Below are positions 52,598 through 62,314 of a stretch of DNA of 64,000 nucleotides, piece by piece (positions within the stretch are counted from its first letter, which is position 1; each line of letters begins with the position of its first letter). The DNA lies in NCBI RefSeq assembly GCF_900005615.1, contig NZ_LN832559.1, positions 650,837-714,836 on the forward strand. Direction: 5' to 3'. Source of the stretch: Paracoccus aminovorans (GTDB lineage: Bacteria > Pseudomonadota > Alphaproteobacteria > Rhodobacterales > Rhodobacteraceae). Position numbers and translations under genes: made by a program. Under the pieces are notes generated by a model, which worked only from the letters and a program-made list of their open reading frames with translations, searched no databases and was not told where the DNA came from.

Positions 52598-52666
52598 CTG
52601 ACCTATTTAACGTTTTCCTGCGCCCACCTTCCATTTTCTGCAGATGAGGCGTGGAAAATAGGTCAG
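52598..52666. promoter_or_regulatory. Inverted pair of TGACCTATTT sites upstream of gltD
   Basis: CTGACCTATTT at 52598-52608 and its exact reverse complement AAATAGGTCAG at 52656-52666 lie 58 bp apart centre to centre, in the gltD upstream region. Perfect 11-bp arms in a GC-rich genome suggest binding sites for a regulator acting at two half-sites, or a large stem-loop in the leader. The protein is not identified. Confidence 0.45.
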
Positions 52667-52672
52667 TATAAG

Positions 52673-53476
52673 TTACCAACCTGCCTGCAAAGCCAGCAGA
52701 ACCACGGCGCCGACCACGATTCGCCACCAGGCGAACAGCGCATAGCCATGGGCCGAGACATAGTTCAGCAGCCAGCGCACCACGATCACCGCCGCGATGA
52801 AGGCGCAGACGAAGCCGACCAGGATGTTTCCGGCCGCCGCCGCATCCAGGATGTCGCGGTTCTTGTAGAGGTCATAGACGAAAGCGCCCAGCATGGTCGG
52901 CATGGACAGGAAAAAGCTGAATTCCGCGGCAGATCGCTTGTCGGCGCCCAGAAGCAGGGCACCGACGATGGTCGCCCCCGACCGCGACACGCCGGGAATC
53001 ATCGCCAGGCACTGGATGAAGCCGATGGCGATGGCGGTGCCGATGGGGATGTCCTCGGCGGCGTGATAGCGCGGGTGCTTGACCATGCGGTCCACGAACA
53101 GCAGCACGACGCCGCCCAGGATCAGCATGGATGCGATCAGGACAGGGGTCTCGAACAGGACCTCCTTGATGACCTTGTGCGCCAGCACCCCGATCACCAC
53201 TGCGGGCAGGAAGGCCAGCAGCACCGCGGCGATGAACCGGCGCGCGCGCGGATCATGCGGCGCACTGGAGAAGATGCGCCACAGCTTGCCGGCATAGACC
53301 CCCAGGATCGCCAGGATGGCGCCGAATTGGATCAGCACCTCGAAGGCGCGTCCGGGCGAGTCGAAGCCCAGGAAATGCCCGGCCAGCAGGACGTGGCCGG
53401 TCGAGGACACGGGAATGAACTCGGTCAGCCCTTCCAGCAGACCGAGGGCGGCGGCGACGATGGTGTTGTGCTCCAT
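52673..53476 (-). CDS. uppP: Undecaprenyl-diphosphatase UppP (BacA)
   Basis: 267 residues, about eight membrane helices. The two family motifs are [14 protein letters not shown] near the N-terminus and [17 protein letters not shown] in the middle. It removes a phosphate from undecaprenyl pyrophosphate so the lipid carrier can be reused in peptidoglycan and polysaccharide synthesis. Its start shares one base with the stop of the NDUFA9-like gene (TGATG). Confidence 0.95.
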   Translation of the reverse strand: MEHNTIVAAALGLLEGLTEFIPVSSTGHVLLAGHFLGFDSPGRAFEVLIQFGAILAILGVYAGKLWRIFSSAPHDPRARRFIAAVLLAFLPAVVIGVLAHKVIKEVLFETPVLIASMLILGGVVLLFVDRMVKHPRYHAAEDIPIGTAIAIGFIQCLAMIPGVSRSGATIVGALLLGADKRSAAEFSFFLSMPTMLGAFVYDLYKNRDILDAAAAGNILVGFVCAFIAAVIVVRWLLNYVSAHGYALFAWWRIVVGAVVLLALQAGW

Positions 53477-54474
53477 CAGTTGTCGCGCAGGTTCTTCGCC
53501 GTGGCGGTGATCGCGTCATATTGGCCCGAGGGCCGGAAGCGCCACAGATATTCCGCGATCACGGCCGGGGCCGCGGTCGGCTGGATGCCCAGATCGGCAA
53601 AGGTGCGGATGCCTTGGTCTTGGCCGACGCGGTTCGCCAGCCGCAGCGTGCGCGCCTGGTCGCGGGTCAGCAGCCGGTTGGTCAGCAGTCCGCCGACCGC
53701 GACCTGGCCCGCATCCAGCACCCCGCCCATGATCCCGGCCAGGACATGCGGCAGGCCGACGATCAGCCGGCGCCGGTCGGTGGCCGTCAGCACCTGTTGC
53801 GCAATGTCGCGCATGGTCAGCACGTCCGGCCCGCCCAGTTCGTAGATGCCGGGCGGCGCCTCGCCCGCGGCGGCCAGGGCGGCGGCGCGGGCCACGTCCT
53901 CGACATAGACCGGCTGCACCGGCGTGTTCGCGCCCGGCACGACCAGGATCGGTCCCAGCCGGGTCATGGCCGCGATGCGGTTGTAGAACCGGTCGTCCGA
54001 ACCGAAGATGATCGACGGCCGCAGGATCACCGCATCGGGGCGCTGCGCCAGCACCTCGGCCTCGCCCCGGCCCTTCGAGGCGGCGTAGCGGCTGGTCGAA
54101 TCCGGGTCCGCGCCCAGGGCCGAGACATGCACGAAATGCCTGACGCCCTGCTGGGCGGCGATGCGGGCGATGCGGCCCGCGGCCTCTTCGTGGATGGCCT
54201 GGAAGGTGTTCTTGCCCTCGCGCACCATGATGCCGACGCAGTTGATCACCGCATCCGCATCGGTCATGCAGGCGGTGACGGAAAGGTCGTCGCGCACGTT
54301 GCAGGGCACCGGCTCGACCTGGCCGGGGGCGCCGTAGGTGCGCACGACGCCGGCCTGGTTCGGACGGCGGACGGCGACGCGGATGCGCCAGCCCTGCTGG
54401 GCCATGGTTCGGGCGATCTGCCGCCCCAGGAATCCAGACCCGCCATAGATGGTGACAAGTTTGGTTGCGGACAT
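53476..54474 (-). CDS. NDUFA9-type NAD(P)-binding SDR-like protein
   Basis: 332 residues. Rossmann motif [18 protein letters not shown], with [28 protein letters not shown] in the place of the SDR catalytic region and [14 protein letters not shown] later. These fit the complex I NDUFA9 subunit family, atypical SDRs that bind NADPH. In alphaproteobacteria such genes are usually outside the nuo operon; whether this one associates with complex I is unknown. It is coupled to uppP downstream. Confidence 0.85.
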   Translation of the reverse strand: MSATKLVTIYGGSGFLGRQIARTMAQQGWRIRVAVRRPNQAGVVRTYGAPGQVEPVPCNVRDDLSVTACMTDADAVINCVGIMVREGKNTFQAIHEEAAGRIARIAAQQGVRHFVHVSALGADPDSTSRYAASKGRGEAEVLAQRPDAVILRPSIIFGSDDRFYNRIAAMTRLGPILVVPGANTPVQPVYVEDVARAAALAAAGEAPPGIYELGGPDVLTMRDIAQQVLTATDRRRLIVGLPHVLAGIMGGVLDAGQVAVGGLLTNRLLTRDQARTLRLANRVGQDQGIRTFADLGIQPTAAPAVIAEYLWRFRPSGQYDAITATAKNLRDN

Positions 54475-54508
54475 GGCTCTCGCTCCTATGCGTGGCGTGC
54501 TTGTCCGT

Positions 54509-56101
54509 TCAATACCCAAGCCCACCGCCAGCGGCAAGCCGTAGCCCCGCCGCGACCGCATCCGCGACCCGCAGCGCATTGGCGGCGATGGTCAGGCTGG
54601 GGTTGACCCCGTTCGAGGTCGGCATGAACGAGCTGTCGGCCACATAGAGGTTTTCCACCCCGTGCAGCCGGCAGTCGCGGTCCAGCACGCTGGTCCGGGG
54701 GTCGTCGCCGAAGCGCAGTGTGCCGCAGGGATGGGCGAAGTTCAGCTGTGGGGCCGCGCCCATGAACATGGCGCGATGCGGCCGGAACGCCTTGCGCATC
54801 GCCTTGCGGAAGGCGGCGCGGCGGCTGCGCAGTTCGTCCGAGATGTCATAGTGGAACCGCAGCCGGTCGGGGTCGTCGGCATCGGGCAGCACCCGGTTCT
54901 GGGCATAGGGCAGGTCCTCGAGCACGCCGACGAACAGCTTGGCGCGACCCAGCATCCGCGCCGCGACCATGGCGGGGATGCGCATGCCGTGACGCAGCGG
55001 GCGCAGCCGGCGCAGCGGCGACTGGTCGAAGCGGCCGTTCAGCGCGTGCAGGATCTCGCCGAAACCGGCGCTCAGGCCCATGGACTGCACGGTGCCGAAG
55101 CGCTGCCCGTCCATGAAATACAGGTCGCGCAGGCTGATCGATCGCGACTCTTCTCCCCGCTGCTGGCCCTGTCCGGTCCAGATGGCGATGATCTCGGAGA
55201 GGTGGAACATCAGGTTCCGCCCCACCAGGCCGGAGCGGTTGCCCAGCCCCTCGGGCCAGGCCTCGCTGCCCGAGCGCAGCAGCAGCGAGGGCGAACCCAG
55301 CCCGCCCGCCGCCAGCACGTAGCGCTTGGCGCGCAGGGTGAACTCCTGCCCGTCGCGCCGGCAGGTCACGCCCTCGACGCGGGTGCCGTCGGCCTGGATG
55401 CGGGTGACCGAGCAGCGATCCAGCAGCGCCGCCCGCCCGGATTCCAGCGCCGGCAGAACGCCTGCCGATCGGCCGTCCATCTTGCAGCGCCGCGGGCAGC
55501 GCCGGCCGAAGCAGCTTTCGCAGCCGGGCAGAAAGCGCGCGGCCATATGCGTGCGATAGGGGTGCATCCCGGCCCGGCGCAGGTCCAGCATCAGCGCCGC
55601 GTCCGATTCCGGCAGCGGCAGCACCGGCGCCAGCAGTTCGGCGCCGTTGGGGGCCAGCGGATCGACCTCGCCATTGATGTGGAAATAACGTTCGGCCAGT
55701 TGGAACCAAGGCTGCATCTCGTCATAGCCGACCGGCCAGCCGCCGGTCGGATGCGGATGGCCGGTCCCGGTGTCCAGGTCGTGGCGCTCGGGCCGTTCCA
55801 AGGTCGCGGCATAATAGGCCGAGGTGCCGCCGACTCCGGCGCCGATCATCCCGTCCAACTCGCACCAGGCGCCGTCCAGCTCGGCTTCCAGCAGCCGCGG
55901 CCAGGCGCCCCTGGACAGGCGCGTTTCGGGGTCCCGGGTCTCGATCTCCAGGGCGGAGAGCGCCTCGTCGCCCAGGTCGGGACCCTTTTCCAGATAGAGC
56001 ACCGACAGGCCGGACTCGGTCAGGCGCCGTCCCGCCGTTCCGCCGCCCACGCCGGTTCCGATCACGATGGCATCCCATTCGCGGCTTCTAACGTCGTCCA
56101 T
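54509..56101 (-). CDS. GMC-family FAD-dependent oxidoreductase
   Basis: 530 residues. FAD-binding [16 protein letters not shown] is at the N-terminus, [15 protein letters not shown] follows, and [14 protein letters not shown] and the C-terminal [18 protein letters not shown] are characteristic. A Cys-rich stretch, [14 protein letters not shown] (around residue 215-230), is unusual for the family. It resembles GMC enzymes that oxidise alcohols or sterol-like substrates and pass electrons to a separate acceptor. The substrate is unknown. The start has a weak ribosome-binding site. Confidence 0.82.
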   Translation of the reverse strand: MDDVRSREWDAIVIGTGVGGGTAGRRLTESGLSVLYLEKGPDLGDEALSALEIETRDPETRLSRGAWPRLLEAELDGAWCELDGMIGAGVGGTSAYYAATLERPERHDLDTGTGHPHPTGGWPVGYDEMQPWFQLAERYFHINGEVDPLAPNGAELLAPVLPLPESDAALMLDLRRAGMHPYRTHMAARFLPGCESCFGRRCPRRCKMDGRSAGVLPALESGRAALLDRCSVTRIQADGTRVEGVTCRRDGQEFTLRAKRYVLAAGGLGSPSLLLRSGSEAWPEGLGNRSGLVGRNLMFHLSEIIAIWTGQGQQRGEESRSISLRDLYFMDGQRFGTVQSMGLSAGFGEILHALNGRFDQSPLRRLRPLRHGMRIPAMVAARMLGRAKLFVGVLEDLPYAQNRVLPDADDPDRLRFHYDISDELRSRRAAFRKAMRKAFRPHRAMFMGAAPQLNFAHPCGTLRFGDDPRTSVLDRDCRLHGVENLYVADSSFMPTSNGVNPSLTIAANALRVADAVAAGLRLAAGGGLGY

Positions 56102-56343
56102 GACAGGGTCCGTCCGGATAAAATGGCACTGGGTAACGGGACTGGTCGTCAAGGCGTTGTAGTCCCGCCGGGTTTTGCGCGGCAAGCTGCCGGAAAGGAC
56201 AGGGGGCGAAGACAGGCGTTCCCAGCCCGCCAGAGAAGCGTTTTCGCGGCCGGAGAAAAAAAGAATCGCGGTGGGCAAAGATTTTCGTCGCGCCCCGTTG
56301 ACACCCCCCGCGGCTGGCCTTAATCACCCGGCCTACGCGACCT

Positions 56344-56428
56344 GCCCAGGTGGCGGAATTGGTAGACGCGCACGGTTCAGGTCCGTGTGCCGCAAGGCGT
56401 GGAGGTTCGAGTCCTCTCCTGGGCACCA
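56344..56428 (+). tRNA. tRNA-Leu (CAG anticodon)
   Basis: 85 nt with encoded CCA. Acceptor GCCCAGG / CCTGGGC, anticodon stem CACGG / CCGTG around TTCAGGT giving anticodon CAG, a long variable arm (TGCCGCAAGGCGT) and T arm GGAGGTTCGAGTCCTCT. It reads CUG, the commonest Leu codon in this genome. Confidence 0.95.
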
Positions 56429-56432
56429 AGAC

Positions 56433-56468
56433 AAAAGCCGTGCAATCCCTAGGGGTTGCACGGCTTTT
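56433..56468 (+). terminator. Terminator of tRNA-Leu
   Basis: AAAAGCCGTGCAA / TTGCACGGCTTTT form a 13-bp perfect stem with inner CCC/GGG pairing and a T-rich 3' side, 5 nt past the tRNA. Confidence 0.85.
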
Positions 56469-56621
56469 GCTTTTCCGGGCACGCTTGCGGGCGGAGCTTG
56501 CCGTGAGTGGGGCGGCCGCATCAGGATGCCGGCCGGCGAAGACGCCGCCGGCCCACGCCAGGCGGATGGGCCGCCGGCCCCGCAGCGTCGCGCGCGGCGC
56601 AGATGAGAGGGAAGGATCCGC

Positions 56622-57152
56622 ATGATTCCGCGTTTCGGGCCGTCGCCCGGCCGCCGCTCCTATCGGCTGCGCCCGGGGGCTTATGCGCTGCTGATCCGCG
56701 ACGGCTGCGCGCTGCTGACCTGGCAGCAGGCGCCGGAGCCCGAGTTCCAGCTGCCCGGCGGCGGCATCGACCCCGGCGAGTCGCCGCTGCGGGCGCTGCA
56801 TCGCGAGGTGCGCGAAGAGACCGGCTGGGTCATCGCCGCCCCGCGCCGGCTGGGTGCCTATCGCCGCTTCTGCTACATGCCGGACTATGATTTCTGGGCC
56901 GAGAAGCTGTGCTCGGTCTGGATCGCCCGGCCGGTCGCCCGGCTGGGTCCGCCCTCCGAACCGGGCCACCGCGCGCATTGGGTGCCGCTGGCGCAAGTGG
57001 CCGACCTGTTGCCCGATCCGGGCTCGCGCGCCTTCGCTCAGGCGGCACTGCGCTTGGGGCGGGGCGGTCAGGTCCACGGCAGGCCGCCGCTTTCGCCGTG
57101 CCGCTCGATCAGCACCGCCGAGATGTCGTCGTTGCGCTTGCCGCCGGCATAG
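56622..57152 (+). CDS. Nudix hydrolase
   Basis: 176 residues. The Nudix box GGIDPGESPLRALHREVREETGW satisfies Gx5Ex7REUxEExGU with all catalytic Glu. RPGAYALLIRDGCALL and FQLPGGG precede it. It would hydrolyse a nucleoside diphosphate derivative with Mg. The last 85 nt overlap the end of the convergent phosphatase gene, and the C-terminal 28 residues may be a non-conserved tail forced by that overlap. Confidence 0.85.
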   Translation: MIPRFGPSPGRRSYRLRPGAYALLIRDGCALLTWQQAPEPEFQLPGGGIDPGESPLRALHREVREETGWVIAAPRRLGAYRRFCYMPDYDFWAEKLCSVWIARPVARLGPPSEPGHRAHWVPLAQVADLLPDPGSRAFAQAALRLGRGGQVHGRPPLSPCRSISTAEMSSLRLPPA

Positions 57153-58342
57153 TTTGCCGCCGACCAGCAGATGGATTCCAGCAGCGCGTCGCCGCGCAGC
57201 AGGGCATTGGTGCGCAGGATCGCCTGCAGCCCTTCCTCGCCCAGCGGCTCGCCGCGGGCGTTCTCGGCCTCGGTCAGCCCGTCCGAGGTGATGAACAGCC
57301 GGTCACCCGGGTTCAGCACCAGCTGCAGTTCTTCATATTCGGCATGGGCAAAGACCCCGACCGGCAGGCCGCCGGCGCCGATCCGCTCCAGCCGGCCGTC
57401 GGCGCGTTGCAGCACCGGATGGGGATGTCCCGCCTGAACCAGCCGCAGCCGGCCGTTCAGGAAGTCCAGGTCGGCATAGACCATGGTGAAATAGGAATCG
57501 GTGCGCAGTTCCTGGATCATCAGTGCGTTCAGGTGGTGCAGGATCTCGGCCGGGGGGCGGGCGTCGTAGAGGCCTAGGTCGGTGGTTCGCAGCGCCACGT
57601 TCTGGTCGGTCGCCCCCGACAGCAGCGCCGCCAGCCGGGCGCTGAGCAGCGCCGCCGCGACGCCATGCCCGGCGACGTCCAGCGCGAACATGCCGACCCG
57701 ACGGGCGTTGATCGGGAAGAAGCCGACTAGGTCGCCGCCGATATGCCCCGCCGGGCGCATCAGCAGCGACAGGTCGAAATCGCCGAAGCGGCCGTGCCTT
57801 TCGCGCACCAGCCCCTGTTGCAGTCGCCGGGCCTCGCGCAGGTCGCGGTCGATCGCGGCCTGGGTCTCGCGCAGCCGGTCCAGCGTGTCGCGCAGCTGGG
57901 CATTGGCGGTGCGCAGGCTTTCCTCCATCCGCAGGATGCGTTCGCTGGCGGAAAGCCGGGCCAGAAGCTCGGCCCCCGAGACCGGCTTGGTCATGAATTC
58001 GTCCGCCCCCGCGCGCAGCCCTTCGGCGATGTCCTTCTTGTCGTTGCGCGAGGTCAGCAGGATGAAATAGCCGTAGCGGTCGGACTGCATGTCCCTGAAC
58101 TGGCGGCAGAATTCCAGCCCGGTCTGTCCCGGCATCATCCAGTCCGAGATCACGATGTCGGGCCGGCGCTCCAGGCAGATCCGCATCGCCTCTTCGCCGC
58201 TGGCGGCCTCGACCACGTGATAGCCGGCGCGGATCAGCTGCACCGCCAACGTGCGGCGTTGCGCCCGGCTGTCGTCGACAAGCAGGACCAGCCGCGAATT
58301 GTGCGGAATGGACTTCACGGCCTGGCTGTCGAGGATCATCAT
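57068..58342 (-). CDS. Response regulator with PP2C-type (RsbU/SpoIIE) phosphatase domain
   Basis: 424 residues. A receiver domain (about 17-135) has acidic D23 and D24, phosphoacceptor D67 in DIVISDWMMPG and K119 in FMTKPVSG. A coiled-coil helix with LREARRLQQGLVRERHG follows, then a PP2C/SpoIIE phosphatase (about 190-415) with GGDLVGFFPI, FALDVAGHGVAAALLSA, ITSDGLTEAEN and KRNDDISAVLI. Such proteins dephosphorylate an anti-sigma antagonist in partner-switching. No antagonist or RsbW-type kinase gene is adjacent. The start (MMILD) has a weak ribosome-binding site. Divergent from an Hpt gene. Confidence 0.88.
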   Translation of the reverse strand: MMILDSQAVKSIPHNSRLVLLVDDSRAQRRTLAVQLIRAGYHVVEAASGEEAMRICLERRPDIVISDWMMPGQTGLEFCRQFRDMQSDRYGYFILLTSRNDKKDIAEGLRAGADEFMTKPVSGAELLARLSASERILRMEESLRTANAQLRDTLDRLRETQAAIDRDLREARRLQQGLVRERHGRFGDFDLSLLMRPAGHIGGDLVGFFPINARRVGMFALDVAGHGVAAALLSARLAALLSGATDQNVALRTTDLGLYDARPPAEILHHLNALMIQELRTDSYFTMVYADLDFLNGRLRLVQAGHPHPVLQRADGRLERIGAGGLPVGVFAHAEYEELQLVLNPGDRLFITSDGLTEAENARGEPLGEEGLQAILRTNALLRGDALLESICWSAANYAGGKRNDDISAVLIERHGESGGLPWT

Positions 58343-58460
58343 GCCGGTGGTGTAAACCGCCGGCGCTGAAGACTCCGTTAATCCTGACAATTTTCGCGAT
58401 TAACACGTCCTAGATGAAATCCGTGTTATATCTTCGGCCTGATTCCTCCGAGGGTTGTCC

Positions 58461-58811
58461 ATGCTGGATTGGGACCGCATCAACGAACTGCGCGACGAAG
58501 TCGGCGACGACGAGTTCCAGCTGATCCTGGAGCTTTTCCTCGACGAGGTCGAGGGCGTGCTGATGCGCCTGTCGCGGCAGGACGCGCTGCGCCTGGAAAC
58601 CAACCTGCATTTCCTCAAGGGTTGCGCTTGGAACCTGGGCTTTTCCCGCTTCGGCAATCTCTGCGACGAGGGCGAGCGGCTGGCCGTCGACGGCCGGCCG
58701 AGGGAGGTCTGCCTCGAGGAGCTGATGTCGAGCTATTCCGAATCGAAGCAGGCGCTGATCCGCGGGCTGGGCGTGGAACCGCAGTCCGGCCGGCACATGC
58801 GCCGGGCATGA
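58461..58811 (+). CDS. Hpt-domain phosphotransfer protein
   Basis: 116 residues, a single helical Hpt domain. The phosphorylatable His is H50 in NLHFLKGCAWNLGF (HxLKGxA type). GAGG is 7 nt before the ATG. It would receive phosphate from a hybrid kinase and pass it to a receiver. It is divergent, 118 nt from the response regulator-phosphatase gene, which is its most likely partner. The kinase is not in the window. Confidence 0.88.
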   Translation: MLDWDRINELRDEVGDDEFQLILELFLDEVEGVLMRLSRQDALRLETNLHFLKGCAWNLGFSRFGNLCDEGERLAVDGRPREVCLEELMSSYSESKQALIRGLGVEPQSGRHMRRA

Positions 58812-58832
58812 TCCGGCCGCCGGTGGCAGGGG

Positions 58833-60074
58833 TCAGATCAGGAACTCGGCCAGCACCGGGTCGCGGGTGATGTCGCGATAGCCGATGCCCGCGGCCTCCA
58901 GCCGGCTGCAGAGGCTGTCGAGGTTCTCGGGCCGCGTGGTCTCGATGCCGATCAGGATCGAACCGAAGTTGCGCGCCGATTTCTTCAGGTATTCGAAACG
59001 GGCGATGTCGTCCTCGGGGCCGAGCAGTTGCAGGAAATCGCGCAGCGCACCGGGGCGCTGCGGCATGCGCAGGATGAAATAGCGCTTGAGGCCCGAGAAG
59101 CGCTGGGCGCGCTCCTTGACCTCGGGCAGGCGCTCGAAGTCGAAGTTTCCGCCCGAGCAGATGCAGACGACCCGCTTGCCCGCCAGGTCGGGAATGTCGC
59201 GCAGCACGTCCACGGCCAGCGCGCCGGCCGGTTCCAGCACGATGCCCTCGATGTTGAGCATGTCCAGCATGGTGGTGCAGATGCGGTCCTCGGGCGCGGG
59301 GTGGACCTGCGTGGCGTCGAAGCGGCCGAGCGCGCGGAAGGGCAGGTCGCCGATCCGCGCCACGGCGGCGCCATCGACGAAATTGTCCACCGCCGGCAGG
59401 GTGACGGGGGTGCCCGACAGCAGCGCCTCGCGCAGGCTGGTGCCGCCCTCGGGCTCGGCGAACTCGGCGCGGGTGGCCGGGGCCAGCTCGGCCAGCAGGC
59501 CGGTCACGCCGGCGGCCAGCCCGCCGCCACCGACCGGCAGCACCACGATGTCGGGGACGCCGCCGAGCTGGTCCAGCACCTCGAGCCCCACCGTCGCCTG
59601 GCCCTCGATGATGTCGGGGTCGTCGAAGGGCGACAGGAAGGTGGCGCCGCTTTCGCGGGCGAAGGCCTGCGCGGCGGCCAGCGTCTGGTCGAAATAGTCG
59701 CCGGTCAGCACAATCTCGACGGCGCCGTTGCCGAAGATGCGGGTCTTGTCGATCTTTTGCTTCGGCGTGGTCACCGGCATGAAGATGGTGCCCTGCGCGG
59801 CGAAATGCCGGCAGGCGAAGGCGATGCCCTGGGCATGGTTGCCGGCACTGGCACAGACGAAATGGGTGCCGCCGCCCCGGGCCACGATCTTGCGCATCGC
59901 GTTGAAGGCGCCGCGCAGCTTGTAGCTGCGCACCGGCGTCAGGTCTTCGCGTTTCAGCCAGATCTCGGCGCCGTAGCGGGCCGAGAGATGGTCGTTCTTC
60001 TGAAGCGGGGTCGGCTCGAAGAGGTCGCGCAGCGCGACCTCTGCCTGGCGGACAGAGGCGGCAAAGTTTTCCAT
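58833..60074 (-). CDS. ilvA: Threonine ammonia-lyase (threonine dehydratase)
   Basis: 413 residues of the PLP fold II type. The Schiff-base Lys is K52 in RSYKLRGAFNAM; SAGNHAQGIAF and the phosphate-binding Gly loop VLPVGGGGLAAG are present. A single C-terminal ACT-like regulatory domain (about 325-413: YFILRMPQRPGALRDFLQLL) suggests feedback control by isoleucine. It makes 2-oxobutanoate from threonine. The start giving MENFAASVRQAE is preferred; a longer frame upstream has non-conserved sequence. Confidence 0.93.
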   Translation of the reverse strand: MENFAASVRQAEVALRDLFEPTPLQKNDHLSARYGAEIWLKREDLTPVRSYKLRGAFNAMRKIVARGGGTHFVCASAGNHAQGIAFACRHFAAQGTIFMPVTTPKQKIDKTRIFGNGAVEIVLTGDYFDQTLAAAQAFARESGATFLSPFDDPDIIEGQATVGLEVLDQLGGVPDIVVLPVGGGGLAAGVTGLLAELAPATRAEFAEPEGGTSLREALLSGTPVTLPAVDNFVDGAAVARIGDLPFRALGRFDATQVHPAPEDRICTTMLDMLNIEGIVLEPAGALAVDVLRDIPDLAGKRVVCICSGGNFDFERLPEVKERAQRFSGLKRYFILRMPQRPGALRDFLQLLGPEDDIARFEYLKKSARNFGSILIGIETTRPENLDSLCSRLEAAGIGYRDITRDPVLAEFLI

Positions 60075-60118
60075 GTGCGGGCAATGGCGCGAAAGTCGTG
60101 TCTTGACAAGAGGGAAGG

Positions 60119-60882
60119 TCAGGTCGCCGGGCGGTCGCGATGGCTGGCGTAGATCGCCGTCAGCAGGCTGATGCCGAGGATCGCCGCGAATCCTCGGACC
60201 AGCAGCAAGAGCGCCGGCAGGGCCGAACTGCCCAGGGTCAGGTCGATACCGGCAAGAAAGGACAGCAGGCCGGGTTCCAGCAGCACCCAGGTCAGATCCG
60301 CCAGTTCGGACAGCGCCACGATCAGCAGCGCCAGGGCGATCATCAGGGGCTGCGTGCCCTGTTGCTGGCCGAACCCCTCGCCGTAGCGGCCGCCGATGGC
60401 CAGCCCGGGCAGCGGGCCGCCAGACGCAGCGCCATCGCATAGACCACGGCGGCGGGCAGGACCCGGGCCAGGAACAGGACGCGCCCGGGGTGGGTCGACT
60501 GGCCCGCCAGTTGCACCAGGACCAGCATGAACGGGATCAGGATCGCCAGGCAAAGCAGGACGATCAGCAGCAATCCCAACGCATAGCGCGCCGTCTCGCG
60601 CAGGTGCAGCCGCGGCAGGACGCCGAAGCGTTCGCCCAGCAGGACGTGGCGGTGGAAGTTGACGGCCGCCCAGCTCGCCAGCAGAAGCTGCTGCAACCCC
60701 GTCAGCCCCAGCAGGACGGCGATCGCCATAGGGCTGGAAAGACCCGCCTGCGCCGTCAGGACCATGGACAGGATCAGCGACAGGATGGCGATCAGCGTCG
60801 GCAGGCCAAGGATGCGCAGGGTCTGGCCGGGACGGCGCAGCACCTGCTGCAGGGTCGCTGCGGGAATGCGCAGGATCTTCAT
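60119..60882 (-). pseudogene. Multi-span membrane protein gene broken by a -1 frameshift
   Basis: The start [19 protein letters not shown] reads for about 155 codons through four helices, including [18 protein letters not shown], a motif of a membrane protein family in Rhodobacteraceae. The frame then leaves the coding phase near 60414-60424 (CTGGCGGCCCG). The following frame continues [20 protein letters not shown] and two more helices to a TGA at 60119. Restoring one G (CTGGGCGGCCCG, Leu-Gly-Gly-Pro) joins both parts into a 254-residue protein. It may be a real mutation, a sequencing error or, less likely, programmed slippage. Function is unknown. Confidence 0.7.
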
Positions 60883-60984
60883 CGAATTTCCTTGTCCAAT
60901 GCGGGGGTGATAGGTGGGCCTTCCCCTTGTGACAAGGCGGGAAACGTCCTATTCCCCTCCGAAATTCCACGAAGGGTTAACCGC

Positions 60985-62211
60985 ATGTCCGACGCGCCGA
61001 AGAAAGTCGTCCTTGCCTATTCGGGCGGGCTCGACACCTCGATCATCCTGAAATGGCTGCAGACCGAGTACGGCTGCGAGGTCATTACCTTCACCGCCGA
61101 CCTGGGCCAGGGCGAGGAACTGGAACCGGCGCGCGCCAAGGCGGAACTGCTGGGCATCAAGCCGGAAAACATCCACATCGTCGACGTGCGCGAGGAATTC
61201 GTGCGCGACTTCGTCTTCCCGATGTTCCGCGCCAATGCGGTCTATGAGGGGCTTTACCTGCTGGGCACCTCGATTGCCCGCCCGCTGATTTCCAAGCATC
61301 TGGTCGAGATCGCGCATCGGCACGGCGCCGATGCCGTGGCCCATGGCGCGACCGGCAAGGGCAACGACCAGGTCCGGTTCGAGCTGTCGGCGCTGGCGCT
61401 GGACCCCTCGATCAAGGTGATCGCGCCCTGGCGGGAGTGGGACCTGACCTCGCGCACGCGGCTCTTGGAATTCGCCGAGCAGAACCAGATCCCGATCGCC
61501 AAGAACAAGCGCGGCGAGGCGCCGTTCAGCGTCGATGCGAACCTGCTGCACACCTCGTCCGAGGGCACCGTGCTGGAGGATCCGGCCGTCGAGGCGCCCG
61601 ATTACGTCGCGCAGCGCATCACCGCCGTCGAGGACGCGCCGAACGAGCCCGAGTTCATCGAAGTGACCTTCGAGCAGGGCGATGCGGTCGCGATCAACGG
61701 CGAGGCGCTGTCGCCCGCCACCATCCTGACCCGCCTCAACGAATATGGCGCGAAGCACGGCGTCGGCCTGCTGGACTTCGTGGAAAACCGCTTCGTCGGC
61801 ATGAAGTCGCGCGGCGTCTACGAGACCCCCGGCGGCACCATCCTGCTGGAGGCCCATCGCGGCATCGAGCAGATCACGCTGGACAGCGGCGCGGGCCACC
61901 TGAAGGACTCGATCATGCCGCGCTATGCCGAGCTGATCTACAACGGCTTCTGGTTCAGCCCCGAGCGCGAGGCGTTGCAGGCGCTGATCGACAAGACCCA
62001 GGAGCATGTGACCGGCACCGTGAAGCTGAAGCTCTACAAGGGCTCGGTGCGCACGGTGGCGCGCTGGTCGGATCATTCGCTCTACAGCGAAAAGCACGTC
62101 ACCTTCGAGGACGACGCCGGCGCCTATGACCAGAAGGACGCGGCGGGCTTCATCCGCCTGAACGCGCTGCGGCTGAAGCTGATCGCGGCGCGGAACGCCC
62201 GCGTCAAGTAA
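60985..62211 (+). CDS. argG: Argininosuccinate synthase
   Basis: 408 residues. The N-terminal P-loop of the ATP pyrophosphatase fold, [15 protein letters not shown], is followed by [31 protein letters not shown] and the Lys/Arg-containing [11 protein letters not shown]. It condenses citrulline and aspartate with ATP in arginine synthesis. The ATG has AAGGG 11 nt upstream. A terminator follows. Confidence 0.97.
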   Translation: MSDAPKKVVLAYSGGLDTSIILKWLQTEYGCEVITFTADLGQGEELEPARAKAELLGIKPENIHIVDVREEFVRDFVFPMFRANAVYEGLYLLGTSIARPLISKHLVEIAHRHGADAVAHGATGKGNDQVRFELSALALDPSIKVIAPWREWDLTSRTRLLEFAEQNQIPIAKNKRGEAPFSVDANLLHTSSEGTVLEDPAVEAPDYVAQRITAVEDAPNEPEFIEVTFEQGDAVAINGEALSPATILTRLNEYGAKHGVGLLDFVENRFVGMKSRGVYETPGGTILLEAHRGIEQITLDSGAGHLKDSIMPRYAELIYNGFWFSPEREALQALIDKTQEHVTGTVKLKLYKGSVRTVARWSDHSLYSEKHVTFEDDAGAYDQKDAAGFIRLNALRLKLIAARNARVK

Positions 62212-62231
62212 GCCGGTCCCGACACCGACCG

Positions 62232-62256
62232 AAGGCCGCGGTCTCCGCGGCCTTTT
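62232..62256 (+). terminator. Terminator of argG
   Basis: AAGGCCGCGG / CCGCGGCCTT, 10-bp perfect stem with a TCT loop, 3' side continuing TTG. It starts 20 nt past the argG stop. Confidence 0.75.
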
Positions 62257-62314
62257 GCATGCCGGAACGTCCGCCCCGCCCCGCGCGTTGCCCCCAATCA
62301 GGGAGGGCAAAGCC

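Noticed and set aside
56343..56625. Open frames running through tRNA-Leu
   Set aside because: They cross the tRNA and its terminator and have no protein-like features.
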